Assembly (NCBI GenBank): GCA_003415625.1
Contig: PYIU01000002.1
Span: 4,092,001-4,156,000 of the forward strand
Length of the DNA stretch: 64,000 nucleotides
DNA from: Aquanectria penicillioides
Lineage: Eukaryota > Ascomycota > Sordariomycetes > Hypocreales > Nectriaceae
Reading direction: 5' to 3'
The notes under the pieces were generated by a model. It was not told the origin of the DNA. It was given only the letters and a program-made list of their open reading frames with translations, and ran no database searches. This document shows positions 38,124 through 51,559 of the stretch, piece by piece (position 1 is the stretch's first letter; every line of letters begins with the position of its first letter). Both the position numbers and the translations under genes were made by a program.

Positions 38124-39533
38124 ACTATTTTCGCTGTGTGATGTAATCCATGACGAAACGACACTATCAAAAAACAAGTCCAAAAAAATACCCCACTCAC
38201 TTACAAAGTGAAGAATTTACGAACACGCCCAGTAACATGCTCGGCCGCGCGGCAGATGCTGTTCTCGACAGCACGGACATAATCCACGTAACGCGATGCA
38301 AAAGCAGCTTACGTATCACCATCGGTACACGACATACCGACAGACGATGGCCCAGGTGCCAACTATTCATCTACTATGTATACTGAAAGAATTATGGGAA
38401 CGACAGCGCGGCGTTGACTTTGAGGCAATTGCCATTTTTTGGAAAGCTATTTGAGCATACTTGAACTGAACGGGTAGGCGTCTAGAATAGTCTCAAGTGG
38501 AGCTAACCTCAAGATGCTTCCATGTATGTCAGATCCATTGGACCGCATGGCAGGGGAACGATGAGCCATATGATTGGATGCTTTGGTGCTGTGAGAGGAG
38601 ATTTGAAGGTTGGTCCCGAAGCGGGAGGGGTCGAATCGAATGGCGGTCCAAGTTGGCGCCGGAAGCTGCGGAGACCAAAGCTGCGCAAAGTGCGACATGT
38701 TACGCGCTGGCGGAATTTGCCAAAGTGCAAATCTCTGAAAAGAATCGCGCTGGATCGCCGCAAGAGAGTTTCTCTCACCACGAGCCGCCCCCACAAAGTC
38801 GAAGGTACTATCTTGGGGGCGACCTGATATGCCTAATAAGCAACTCAAGGCAAAACATTGCCTAATAATAATTAAATAAAAAAGATATTCTAAATACGTG
38901 CTGTTTATGGTGACTTGATCAGATCCAAGATGGGTCAAAGGATTAGGATTTGTTAGTCGCATGTGTTGCGAGGTTGTGTGGGTAAAGATAGCCAATGTGT
39001 CGCGTGCTTCTTGGGGGATCATGGCCAGTCCCTAGCAGCCACGCTTCGACTTGGGTCAGCGCCCCCTCTTCCCGGCTGTTCCGGCCCTGGCCCCATCTTA
39101 GATCTTACGTACGGGCAGATAGCATGGATATAATAGCATTGAGACATCCTGTAGATTTCCTCCGTGGCTGAGTACTTTGTTTCCTCTGTTTCGTATCCTT
39201 CGCTTTCCAGTTTGGGCGCTCACAACCCCTGTGAGGCAGTGTCCCTTCAGCCTTACAAGCGCTTTCTGGACCCACGTGTGCCGGACTGAATACGATAAAT
39301 TGACTTGATCCGTAATATCAATCCGACGGTAGAGGAGGCCTTTGTTTCCCTCAGTTCAACTGCGAAAGAAAATCGAATCCGAGAGTGGTGGACACCGGCT
39401 CAATCGAACGACTTCACCCCTCCTCACAAGAGCTGAAAATCCTACACCGAAGGCGAGGGTCTGGGTCTGGCCGATCAGCACTTTTGTGGGTGTCAGATCT
39501 ACACCACGTGACGAGCCGCTGCTCCATCTTCCG
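38124..39533. other. Intergenic, receptor to GH5 gene
   Basis: No gene recognised. The frame of the GH5 gene stays open upstream to about 39342 but without an ATG, so that part is taken as leader. Confidence 0.45.
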
Positions 39534-41063
39534 ATGCCTGGCGGGGCTCTTCGACTACCGGGCTTCCTCAGCGCCCATCGGCCCCGCAGTGCGTCCACTA
39601 ACACCCAGTGGGCTCAGCGCATTCGCCTTCTGAACGATTGGAGCGACACTGAGGACGCCGACATTGACGATGACAACGACAACGACAACGACAACGATGG
39701 CGACGTCACAGACACTAGGGAATCTGTCGAATATGTGCATGGACTCGACTTAGAGTCCATCTCTCGCCCGGCTCGTTCCTACTCATGGCGCATTGGCCCG
39801 AAGCCTCGAAGGATTCGCTTCACGAGATGCACTGGCTTCCTTTTGGCAATGATTCTCCTTGTTGGTGGCGCCTGGATCCATTTTTGGCGTCGAGAAGCTG
39901 GTCTTCAAAAGCCTTGGACGCCCGATTCCGAATCAGTTTCCTTCAGCCAGAAATCCCTTATCGGCGCTTCCGAGGAGACCCTGATCGCCAACTACACCCT
40001 GCCCTTGCGCACTCAAGGCCGACATATCGTGGATGTCACCGGTAGGCGCTTCAAGCTCGCCTCCATCAATTGGTACGGGGCTAGTGACGAGCTCTTCGTG
40101 GCCGGTGGTCTAGACGTCCAGCACCGCGACGCTATTGCGCAAACCATCAAGAGTCTGGGCTTTAATAGCGTGCGGCTGCCATATGCAGATGAGATTGTCA
40201 TCGAAAACCCTGTCATTGATGCGCAGCATGTGAGCGCGAACCCAGACCTGATTGGCAAGACGGCACTGGATGTTTTCGAGGCTACTGTCAAGGCGATCAC
40301 CAACGCAGGAATCGCCGTCATTGTCAACAATCACATTACCAGTGCGACTTGGTGCTGTGGTGCAGACCCATGCGATGCCGCCTGGGCAAACGATTATCTG
40401 GGTTCAATCTGTCGCGTGAAGCAGACTGAAGAGGAGTGGATCCAGCATTGGGAAGCTGTTATGAAGCCGCTGGTTGACAATCCTCTTGTCATTGGAGTCG
40501 ACCTCCGCAACGAGATCCGGGGTCTCTGGGGCACCATGCCTTGGTCTAAGTGGGCTCCGGCCGCCGAGAAGTGCGGAAACCGACTGTTGAGGATGAACCG
40601 AGACTGGCTTGTCATTGTGGAAGGCACAGAATCTTCGAACGACCTCTCCCACGTTGGCGAACGCCCCATCAGGCTGGACCACGAGCACCGCGTGGTGTAC
40701 TCCGCACACGTGTACGGATGGTCCGGTTGGGGTAGCACCGAGGGCCGATTCCTCCAACGTGCATATGAGTCGTTTGCCAAGACAATGCAGCACAACTGGG
40801 CATACTTGCTGGAACAAGATGTGGCGCCTGTGTGGGTTGGCGAGATTGGGTCGGGCCACAACCCTTCAGTGGGCTCGGCAAATTATTGGCAGAACCTGAT
40901 GCGCTTCCTCAAGGGTGTCGATGCAGATTTTGGATATTGGGCCATCAACCCCCGCAAGCCAGCCGGCAACGTGACTGAGACATACTCGCTTGTTGAAGAC
41001 AATTGGGTCACACCGGTGTTGGATTACCGGATGAAGGATATGGTAGAACTCATGAAGATATAG
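39534..41063 (+). CDS. Membrane-anchored glycoside hydrolase family 5 (endoglucanase-like)
   Basis: Single exon, intact, 509 residues from ATG 39534. Seen: an N-terminal cytoplasmic part with an acidic Asp/Asn run (residues about 40-60, from GACAAC repeats at 39669-39698), a transmembrane segment at about 101-118 (GFLLAMILLVGGAWIHFW) preceded by basic residues (type II signal anchor), then a GH5 barrel facing outwards. Barrel landmarks: LASINWYGASDE, SLGFNSVRLPY, VIVNNH, VDLRNEIRG (acid/base Glu about residue 327), VVYSAHVYGWSGW, and VWVGEIGSG (nucleophile Glu about 437). This is the arrangement of a retaining beta-glycosidase acting at the cell surface. The substrate (beta-1,4-, beta-1,3- or mixed glucan) cannot be told from sequence alone. 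One of only four genes here with no frame break. Confidence 0.88.
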   Translation: MPGGALRLPGFLSAHRPRSASTNTQWAQRIRLLNDWSDTEDADIDDDNDNDNDNDGDVTDTRESVEYVHGLDLESISRPARSYSWRIGPKPRRIRFTRCTGFLLAMILLVGGAWIHFWRREAGLQKPWTPDSESVSFSQKSLIGASEETLIANYTLPLRTQGRHIVDVTGRRFKLASINWYGASDELFVAGGLDVQHRDAIAQTIKSLGFNSVRLPYADEIVIENPVIDAQHVSANPDLIGKTALDVFEATVKAITNAGIAVIVNNHITSATWCCGADPCDAAWANDYLGSICRVKQTEEEWIQHWEAVMKPLVDNPLVIGVDLRNEIRGLWGTMPWSKWAPAAEKCGNRLLRMNRDWLVIVEGTESSNDLSHVGERPIRLDHEHRVVYSAHVYGWSGWGSTEGRFLQRAYESFAKTMQHNWAYLLEQDVAPVWVGEIGSGHNPSVGSANYWQNLMRFLKGVDADFGYWAINPRKPAGNVTETYSLVEDNWVTPVLDYRMKDMVELMKI

Positions 41064-42234
41064 AGACACAATGGGAAGAAGAAGAAAAAAAAACATCAAC
41101 AACAGCAGAAGTTGTCGTATAGGGTTTGGCGTTTGAGAGCAGGACTGTATTTGTAAGAAATGGGGATATGAAACTTGGGTGGGCTCTCTTTGGTTGGTTT
41201 ATGTATACTCCGATATACCATGGTGTATTATGTGTGGGATATAGGCGCGGCACGCTTGTATGGAGATAGCAGGACAATCGAGCAGAATAGGATACAAAAC
41301 CCTAGGGACTTTTATTCCGATATGAATGATTTCAACCAATCTGGAACAAGGAGCCCCGATATTGAACGGGGTGGAGAGATATGTCACTCGCGAGAAGTAT
41401 TGATAAGGCGGCTGCTTGTTGCACCGTTTTGGGCAAGACGTGTGCGCGTCCATTAAGCCACTCACTCCCTCACTTGAGCGAAGCCCGAATCAACATGCAA
41501 CTCTCACCCAAAGCGGTTTCGGTGGCCATGTCTTGGGTTGCACGTTATTTTTCGTATTGGATTTATGGACCACCGTTGTGAGACATGAGCGTCTCCGAGC
41601 ACAACATGAGATGACATGGGAGTGTGCGATCTGCCAATCGACGGCGGACGACCGCATCGATGCAGTCACACACCCACTTGCCGTTGTCAATTTAGCCGGC
41701 AACCGCTGCACCTCGTTATCGATAACGGATCATGACCAGTGGCACCTGGCCCCGCTACGCTGCCACCCACTTGTCACCTCTCACCTCGTTCGCCTCCGCG
41801 CTTGTCGCTCTCTCGCCTTACTCACCTCTTGGGTGCTCGTATATTCGCCAGTCGCCCGCTTGCTTCCCACCTCTCACGACGCCCCCGTGGATCCGTGGAA
41901 CCCGTGGACCGGCAGTCAGGGCTAGCGGAGCTGTAACAGCTGCAACACCCGCCGTCGTCATAGCGCCAACAAGTGGGCGGGCGCACAACGCACTATCACG
42001 CAACGCAACGCAACGCAACGCAGACGCAACGTTAACCTTGTGCTTCTCCTCCTCGCTCTCTCCACACACTCTCTCTCGCCTACAATCCCATCCTCAACAT
42101 CTCTTGGGCCTCACTGTCTCACCTTCCCGTAACCATCTCACTCTCCCTGTGGATGGTCATTGCCTCCACTCGTCTCCCCGAATGCACATGTGCAACTCCG
42201 CGGCGAGGATCCCCTCCACCCACCTCCATCGCTG
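41064..42234. other. Intergenic, GH5 to CRT10
   Basis: No gene recognised. It holds the palindrome TTATCGATAA near 41717, a pentanucleotide repeat at 41998 and C/T-rich DNA close to the CRT10 start. Confidence 0.45.
41998..42031. repeat. (ACGCA)n pentanucleotide repeat
   Basis: Five to six copies of the ACGCA unit, about 200 bases upstream of CRT10. Confidence 0.8.
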
Positions 42235-44907
42235 ATGGAAAGCCAACCATTCGTCTGCATGCCGCCTCGGAAGTCCCAGCAAATCTCAGTCGGAAAATGC
42301 TACGCACAAACGGCCACAGACCGAGTAAGTTGGAGACATGTCTCGTCAATCGCTGTCTTCATCTGTTCCGGCCATTCCCCGCCACTGCTATAACCACCAA
42401 AACCTCATCAAAACCTCACCACATCTCACCTCACCTCACATTGCTAACGACTTGTTTCCCATGCGATAGTTTGGCGATGGAGCAAAGGTCGCTATCCGCG
42501 ACCGCGAACGAGCGTCACTAGGCATGCACCCGCAGAGTGCCGAGATGCCCTTTACCTGGCCCGGTCTCGATTCGGATGACGAGCAAGACCTCGACACTTC
42601 CATATACCGCCTTATTCCTAGCATGCAAAAGTTCCGCAACAACTTGACAGCCCTCTCCCAGGCGTACAATGTGCGACTCTCCAACCGACCGATCTTTGGA
42701 TCTTCCGCGCTGGTCACACACTGACTCTTGATTTCAGCTTTACTTCGTCGCATATCAAGGTCGAATATTCGTTTACAGACCCCGATCCATTCCCACTCAA
42801 ACGATCCCCCGACGACCTGACCTCCAGCTCGCTCCTAAACAGACCGCTGCGGCTCGTGAAATTGGTGGATATCTTGATACCAGGCGACCGCACTTGGTCA
42901 ACAATCTTGTTACTGGGTTTCTGGGAAAGGAGGAAATTGTAGCGGCGTGTTTCGACGACGGCGATGTGGTGGCCTACTACGTAAAAGAGGTGGATGAGCA
43001 AATATCTAGCCGCATCTCAACCGCCGTCTCGTCTCCGGGGGCAACACCGAGGCTTTTTTTCCACGAGAATGTTGGAATTTCTGCGTGGGGTCTAGCTGTT
43101 CACCAGAGATCGCGACTCATTGCCGTCAGTTCTAACAGGCGTGAGGTGACAGTTTTTGCCTTTGGTCTGGCTACGAAACACCCTGTGTCAAATGAGTCCC
43201 ATATTCCCAACAGTAGACCTGATGCTAATGTCCGCCGGCGAGCTCGAAACTGGAGAATCGTGGTCTTGTTGGGTTCAAGCGCTGACAATGTCCCCAATAT
43301 CTGTTTCGTTGATGACGAAGAAGGGTACGCAGAGAAAGTCTGTGCCATTGACATCAAGGGAGCAATCTGGCTCGCCGCCATCTGGAAGGCATATCAAGCT
43401 CCCATATACATCGCCCCCCTCTGCCACCCCCAACTCAAGAGTGAGGAATTCTATCCAGCTCCTTCTAGGTGAGCATATGACCTGTGACTAGTGCCTGTAT
43501 TGCAGCCAAACTGACCAATTATCTGTTTCTAGAGGTTGGGGCGTCCTCGCCCTTCCGGAGAGTAGCTTTATCCAAGTCAAAACCACAGAGGAGCTGTTTG
43601 GGTTACCTGCAAGCCGGGTACACGTTGTCCACGAACCGCCAGGCCGAGGGGGCCAGCCTTTGATAAACGTTAGGAAGGTTCTCAACGACATTCCTGGCAA
43701 TCCTTGCCGGCTACCCTCAGCCGCTTTCGCGACCATTGTTCTAAACCAGCTTCCTCCAATGTTCTTCCCAGGCCAACCTCTTGAAGCCCAAGATGTCGGC
43801 GCCCTGCTAGCAGACTTCAGTGACGGGGCTGAGGAGGAGTTCGGTGATACGGATGCCGAGAGTGACGAAGGAGGAGTTGAGGAGATGGACCAGGATGCTG
43901 GTGAGGGGAATGGTGAAGCCGGGGATGATATCGAAGGCGAAGACTCTGACGATGCAGAGGATGAGACCAACTCAATCGACAACGACACGGGCGCACCTGT
44001 TACTAGCGGAATAGTCCAACTGAACAACCTACACCCTGTGGGGTTTCAAACAGAGTTTGACGAGTTTGGAGAGACACATCTGAACGGGACAGCACATGGA
44101 TCCGAGGCAGGGCTCATAGGAATCAACACTACTGGAACCCCGGGCGACATCCGCAATGGAACGGGCAGAGGTGGATTTATTGGGCGGGCCTCAATATTGG
44201 ATGACAGGCCTGCAGATTCGTTCCCCTCACGACTTGACATGACGTATTTCCCACATCATGGGCTTGTTCACGAGACACCACGGAAGCCGTCTCGGCTTCT
44301 GGCATTTCTCAGACGCCCAATCGAACACAACCCTCGTCCACGAGAAAACGAGCACGCCATGGCCAAGCACGGAAATAAGCTTCATCTGCTGCGAACCTAC
44401 GAAAAGGATATTGAGATGAGAGGATTTTGGCAGTCGGAGGAAACGGGTATCAAAGAGGTTGGTGTACTGTGCCCCGACGCGCTGAATTTTGGACATTTCC
44501 GCGATCAAGGGCTTCGGCACCACTTCCACGCTACGAGCCGGCTCAACATGATTGCTCACGCTCCAGAACTTGGACTTGTAGTTATTGGGTCGCCAACGGG
44601 ACGAGTCGTATTGTTGAGCCTAACGCGCATGGCTGTCCCGGCAGATCGACCGGAGGGAGTGTGGGAGCATGGATTCCGCGTTGAATGGGTCCTACCGACT
44701 CGAGAGAATGAAGATGCGTATCGAAAGGTGCTTCGGCCGCTACATGGCATGGCCATGGGCCCGGTTCAGGTCGGGCAAGGAGACGGAGTTGGAGCAGGTG
44801 CGACATTGCCGCGAAAGTACCGGCTGATGCTGCACTATCGCAACCACGATATTCTGTCATACGAGATCACAAGAGAGGAACAATCAGGCAAACTATGCAT
44901 TTTCTGA
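42235..44907 (+). CDS. CRT10: CRT10-family protein
   Basis: Fungal CRT10 family; in yeast Crt10 affects ribonucleotide reductase gene expression and hydroxyurea sensitivity. Proposed exons: 42235-42324, 42470-42670, 42738-43468 and 43533-44907, giving 798 residues with every junction in phase and no frame break. The first exon is inferred from GTAAGT at 42325, a GCTAACG branch and the in-frame continuation FGDGAKVAIRDRERASLG; otherwise Met at 42524 is the start. Seen: the family signature LYFVAYQGRIFVYRPRSI, PHLVNNLVTGFLG, EIVAACFDDGDVVAYY, FHENVGISAWGLAVHQRSRL, VSSNRREVTVFAFGL (beta-propeller-like strands), a strongly acidic insert (43790-43990, Asp/Glu/Gly-rich), and a C-terminal NMIAHAPELGLVVIGSPTGR and HYRNHDILSYE. 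Confidence 0.87.
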
Positions 44908-47715
44908 GGTTTGATGAATGGGGCGTTCGGGGTTGGAATGGGCATTTGTTTACTTAACGACCGAGTTTGGTCCCAATGGGGGGTCGAGAGCGCATTTGAT
45001 GACCAATGGGGCGGCGGGCTCTTTCCTTTTTTTTCCCTCTTCTTTTTTCCCCTTTATTTCTTCGTCTTTTTCCTGTTGACCCGAGCGATACCCGCTACTT
45101 TGAGACACGCCGTCTTTTCGATGATGATGCAGCGGCTGCACTTGCGGAGTTGATGGTTTCCTGGTGGTGGATTTTCCTGACCGGTGTCGGTCCGTTTCGA
45201 ATGTATCTGCTTAGCCCTGACGAAAGTCAAGGCATTACATTTAAATTACATTACATACGTACATATTGATACTGAAAACACCAATTAGGCTTTTGATAAG
45301 AGAGGCGGTCTATGACTGTTACTGTTTCTAAGTGGTCATGGGAATGCTGGTCCGTTCGCAACTCAGTTTATACGGGTGCCAAGGGGATCAGTTGCATGGC
45401 ACGGAAATACAAGGCCGGTACCGGATCGAGACAGAGGCCATGTATGGCAAGTAGCTGCCGGGCCCTGAGTCGGCAGTGGATCTAGAAGTGCGGGTTTGCT
45501 TGGGAATGGAAACGACATTGTGTGAGTGGACATGGTGCATTGCCGTTGAGATGCCCCACGAGCCCGATGCGCGGGGTAAAACAATGGGTAATGGTTGATG
45601 CATCATGTATGATGCGCGAGGGAGAGATTCCGTAATGGGCAATCAGAGATGAATAATGGGAAAACTCATCTGAATGGGAAAGATGAATCAGTTTTGGAGA
45701 TACGCACGGGGTAGTTCGCGACAAGGCGAAACGAGGTTGATGAGGCTGCGGACCGCATAGTTACGGGGACGGAGGACGGGGCACCGGGGGAGATCGGGAG
45801 GCTCGGGAGTCGTGACAAGTATGAATTAGGTATTCGAGTGTGGATACGTATCTCGGCGTCCCGGCTCGGCGGGAAGGCCCCTTCGTCCCTTCCCCCTTCC
45901 CCCAGGGACGACCATCGGTGGAGGAGTCCGGGGGAAGGAAGAAAAACCAGCAGGCTTGCCTGGTTGGGCATCGAGCGCTCCACCAGGGGGTGTGGGCGGA
46001 GAAGACCTTCTAGAAACGGAGTGGATGAGTAAAAGGCATTACGGGGAGAACCCACCATGACGAGTTGAAATGTGTGTTTGCAGAGGGCAGATGCGCTATG
46101 ATTGGCTAAGTGGCCTCGCAGATAAGGTGGAAAACCTTGACGTCTTGACTTGGCATGGACCGGCGCCACGGGAGAGGAAGCGGCTCAAGTGGCCCTCGAT
46201 GCTTGGCTTTTTGATGATGGGCCGCTTGCTACGATTGGGCGCCGTGCTCTGACGAGAGAGACCAGAGAGAATTGGTTGGAAAGAGAAGCCGGCTGGGTAA
46301 GATCTTAGCCTCGCGAGAGCGGACATGGCAGAATAGAAGGGCACAATTAAAAAAAAAAAGATTTGAAAAACTGGTGTCGACGCCATGTTGGTCTGTGTCT
46401 ACGAAATGGGCTGAAACCGACGGTGAGAATCATGATGTTGTTATGACAAGTCAAGGTGAGTAAATGCCAGGGCCCCCATAGTTCTCGGTCAACAGAGGAC
46501 TGGCCGACGCGGACCCAACCCAGCAGCGACATCTGATTTCTGACTTCTCCCTGTTCTTCATATCCAGAGCGAGATGAATACCCCTTACACCGAGGAAATA
46601 TCTGATCATGATCACGGTCAAGACGGGGACGTCAACGAACGAGATCGGTGACAGGGCGGGCGAGTGTGGAGAGGGTGGGTGGATGTTATTCGTACAGTAG
46701 TCTGCCGCGCCGCCGATGATGCGAGATGGCCACGACGATTTTATAGGCCATGGGCCATTTTGCCCATGGGGCAAAACCGGAGATGGGCTGATCCACAAGG
46801 CGCGAGTCCAAACCCAAAGTCCCCGTCCGACTCCGTCACGTTGCCGCTTCTGGAAGACAGGGGGAAAAGGAGGGAGATGGAAAAGAAAGAGTGAAAGAAA
46901 ATGATGACAAAATAGGGAGAGGTCGGGCAAAACAATGTCTGACTCGGGAGGCGTTTGGAGGTTCCAAGAGAGCCAAGCCATCCATGTAAGGCGTGATGTG
47001 AGATGCAGGTAGAGAGCTTGTGTGCAGGGCAGCTCCAGGGTCTGTCAGGACCCCTCGCATGAAGTCAAGAGCTGTGAAGTGGTTGTCTTGGATAGGCGCT
47101 GACTAGTGGGTATGTATAACGGGAATCTGGGGGGACGAGCGATTATGCATGGGGGCGACAGTGACAGTGCGTGGCCGTGGTTGCCACATCGAAGCCAGCC
47201 AAGATGATGCGCAGCGATGGCGAAACCGATGAGGAAAGCAGTTGGCAAAGACTTTCAGGTCATAGGTCGAGCGAGGGCAGCGATTGGCCGATGGAGATGG
47301 AGAGGACCAGGTCCCAGGTTATCTATCCGATGGGCAACTGTGGATGGTCAGAGAGTCGCGGGTGTTAGCAATTGGGAAAAATAATGATTTAATCAACTTT
47401 TGAGTAACCGAATGGCACACGCTCCGCTTGGGCTCCCCCACAAGGGCTGGCCAGACCCCAGGGACGAGCTCGCGGTTCTGGGGTGTGTAGTGGTGGTGTG
47501 GGAGGGAAGTGGACTGGGGGCAGGGGATGAGGGGGGGGGAAGGCCCGGGGTTGCGGGCCCAGCAGGGACTCTATTTTAGAAACCTGGAACCGTCGTGTCG
47601 GCACTGGGCGATCGAGCGATGAGGGCCTTAGGATTGGAGCGGTGTCGAGAGCTTTCGAGATAAGCATGGGGTCTAAAGTGTGAAGGTGGCGGCGTCGGTG
47701 CGACATCGATCTGAG

Positions 47716-47745
47716 GGGGGGGAGGAGGAGGAGGAGGAGGAGAAA

Positions 47746-47782
<37 letters not shown>
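47716..47782. repeat. (GGA)n followed by (GAAA)n
   Basis: About eight GGA units run into about ten GAAA units; purine-only for nearly 70 bases. Confidence 0.9.
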
Positions 47783-50700
47783 GGAGGAAGCGAGATGGCA
47801 CGAGACGATGACATCAGCTGAACCCAGCCGGGTCTGGCATGGAAGATAAGTAGGGTCGTTGATAATTGCGGAGAGCGGCTTGGACGAGGACGATGAGCAG
47901 AGACGCAGACGCACGGAGAGAGGCACGGAGAGAGGAACGGACTGCATACGCACGCAGCCCGAGATCTCAAAGTGACGAGGGTGCGTTGGGCCCAGAACGG
48001 AAAGGGCGATGATGGGGTGGAGCGCATGTGGATGAAAGGGTGTGAAGGCTTGCAGCGCCCGGCGTCCCATGTGGCGTGCAGATATCAGGTGTTTGGGCCT
48101 GCATTGACCAATCACCCGCCTTAGATCTTGGGTTTCTTATCTTGGGACGTGATGAAGTAACGGAAATTTAAACTTTTTATCCTATTTCCTCTCTGATACT
48201 GTACCTACACACTCTGCCTTTGGCCATCTGGTTCTCTTTATGTGATGTTATGTATGTACATTGCACAACAAGCAGGCTGTGACGCTGTGCACATTTTTGC
48301 CAATTCAGCAACACACATGCCCTGCAAGTCCAGATTGTTTATCCGTACCCACCTACCGACCTTTGCTCGTAATCCCACCCAGGGATGCACTACCACCAGC
48401 TCGCCAGAGTGGTGGCGAGCGAACCAACGCAGCGCAACGCCGCCGCTTTTGCTCCGTACAGAACCCGTTCCATCCTCAGCCCAGCTTTTCAGCACGCTCA
48501 CACGTGCAAGGGGTCTGTCTTCCTTGTTGCCGTCTTGGCTGACTCCGCTCTTCCTTCTCAAAGAAGCAACTTTGACGCCGTTTAACAGGCAAGATATAAT
48601 GTGTGTAACCCGTGATGGTGTGTTTGTGTAAGTGCAGCTATCTCAGACGGCTAGTCACCGCATCTCAGAGATTCACGAGAGCATTGTTATTTACTTATTC
48701 CCCCCATCTGTTGGTTCCCTCCCCCCCCTCCTCTATGGCCTTTGCTACCCAGCAAAAGCATTAGACTACCGGTTCCGAAGCAGCTTTATCTGAGCCGGTC
48801 CGTCGGCGCTACGGGAAAAGGTACACGGACGTCCACCAGGGATTGGCAGTTACATCACGTTGCGCCTCATCGTGTGCCATCGCCAATCACACCTCGTGCA
48901 ATTATCTCAATCTCACCACTCCGCAAAAAATTACAAGATACACTCAAGCAAGGCCACACACACCTGCACGCACACACACAAGCGCGTACTCGCGCGCCAC
49001 TCCACATGCAGATTAAGTAGGAAAATAAAGAGAAGCCACCTTTGTAGTGGAGGGCGGTGCGCAACCACGCGAGCTCGCTTCTCTCTCGCCTCGGAGAGAT
49101 CCGGACGGCAGCCCCGGGCTCAGGGACTGTGGGAGCAGCTGGGGACCAAGAAAAAAAAACATTACTTAGAGATAAACCTCTTGGAGCTAGAGCCGGGGGC
49201 TGCAGCCGGGTCTTGGAACTGATGGTTCAGTCCCCGGAGATGGACGATGGGTGATGACGCTCCCAGTTTGCTAGCTTTGACTGTGGGCATTGGGTAATGG
49301 AAGCTGCTCTAGCTTGCATCCCCAGACAGCCTACCGTACCGCCAGCCTGGAGTGTTATCCATCGACGGTGCAGCAGCACCTGCAGCCATGAAGCGTGTCG
49401 GGGTCCCCCTCTAGCTCAAGCCAAGAGATATCGGACATAGCTATCAACGACCTCGACGTCTCTCTATCTAGAGGGCAGGCGACCCGACTGGGGAACATCA
49501 GATCATGGGCGTGGCCGAGGCCCATTTGGCTGGCCAGCTTGCATCTGACCATTGACTCTCTAGACAAGAGACAATGGTCGAGACAAGGCAATCTCAAGGG
49601 AACCAGGACAAACACGCAGAAAGAAAAACAAAAGAAGGCTTCCCCCCCCCCCATAGACTACGTAGCTCACATTCTCCTCTGGTTCTCGTGGGTGTCTCCG
49701 TCATGGTGGCTTCCCTATTAGGACCGGAGGGTTTATCTCATCTGTTGCTTTTTTTCTATGTGTGCATGTTTCAGTAATACCATGACTGAGCTTTTCCCCA
49801 TCATCTCTTTCCTTTCCGCTATTGTAAGAGGAATCCTGGCACGTTTGCCCATCCTCTTTGAGACACCCCACGCTCGAGGGAGCCAACCATGGGCTCGGGA
49901 TTGAGCCTGGAGCATGGATGAGGGGGGGAATGGGGAGGATGGGGATGGGGACATGGGGACATGGGGGATGGGGTGGGAAGCAATATCACACGTAAACGGC
50001 GCCCCCGGCGGACCGGTCCAATTCAGTCTCCCCATGATGCAAAGCCTATTCATTCAGTCAAATCAACTCGTCGATTCACTCGATTCCCCATGGCAACTGG
50101 AGACAAGCTCGCTTGGTCTCGCACTCTCACATGCATGCCATGTACAGAATGAAGGAGCAGGCCCTGCCCGGGGAAGGCTCTCTTACACCCCCGTTTCGGC
50201 AATGCATGCAGATGGGGGAGAAGAGGGGCACAGACGATCCATTTACCTGGCATCGTCAATAAGATTCTTCTTCATCACTCTTTCGCTCAAATTTTTCTTT
50301 TGTTTTCGATGCCACGGGTGCAGACACACGACACCTCGTGGCAGGCGGGCAGACGGCGAGCGAGCTACCAGTATCTTTGCCAAGGCGTGGACGCCACCTG
50401 TTGGCGAGGCTTGCGGGAGCTGAAAAGGCTCGTGATGCAGTCCCATCTGCATAAGGCGGGTCTTATCAAAAGAAAAGAAAAACGCCGAGAGAGGGAAAGG
50501 GGAAAAGGGAAAAGCATTGACGTCTCAGGCTGGCTGTGATTTTTTTTTTTTTTTTTTTTCATTTGAGGCTGCTGATACTGTAGATTAGACACAAGGGGGA
50601 GGGGACCACACAAGATAGGAGGAAGGGAGCTGGAGAGGCACGGGTTTTTTCTTCCTTTGGGGACACGGTGAGAGAGAATCTGTGCTTTTCTCTGAGATTT

Positions 50701-51452
50701 GACAATTTGCAATGGAAAAGAGTTTGCATGACAGACTTGAAAGTCGTGTCGTACCATGTACATACTTTGGGCCTTGTGCGGGTATCCCCGAGGATGCGAC
50801 CAGGGATTCGTTGCTGTCTTCTGGGGAGAACTGCGGACAGGACAGGCCCCGGCCGAGGAACAGGAACAGGGGGGAGGGGGGGTGAGAGTCTCTGCATCTC
50901 TCTGCAAGTCGGTCTGTCTCTCAGTCTACGGAGTACCGTAGCTCTCGCTCAGTTACCCAGTCATTCAGTCGCCCTGTTTCTCCCCTCGATTTGAGTGTCC
51001 GTCTCTCGCCTGGTGACCAAACCAAGCTTGAAAGGGGAACACCGCGAGCTAGACCGAGAAAGAGACAGCCGGACATGGGGAGAGAGCGAGTGGGAGAATT
51101 GGGGGCAGGGGGGCGTGTCCATCGATCCGGCGAGTTCCCTCACAAGCAATCGAAGGGCAAGAGCGAACCGAACCAAAACAAGAGGTTTGGATCTGGTCGA
51201 AAACCACCCATACAAAAACCCACCTTTTGTTACAGCCACCCCAGTTCCCCAAATAGACTTACGGAATCCGTCCGGTACCTGGCGAGTCGAGTCAAGTCGA
51301 GTCGAATTTTGGGGGGCGTGCGTAGGCGTGTGTGAGTGCGGCTTTCGTGCAGCGATGCCAGGAGGGAAGTAAGGAAGGGGGGGTGGCGATATCTCTATCG
51401 CAGGGTACGTACCCCATAAACTATGTGTCCATCTGGTTATGCATGCTTTCTC

Positions 51453-51472
51453 CCACACACACACACACACGC
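51453..51472. repeat. (CA)n microsatellite
   Basis: About nine CA units in the region upstream of the ammonium transporter. Confidence 0.85.
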
Positions 51473-51559
51473 ATCTCTTCCACCCCCGACAGCGGGTATC
51501 ACAGCGAAACGACGCCAAAATGACCGTGTACGTACACGCAACCACACACACAAATCTCT

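Noticed and set aside
39342..39533. Longer N-terminus for the GH5 protein
   Set aside because: The open frame begins at TTG; the first ATG in frame is 39534 and the extra residues look like leader.
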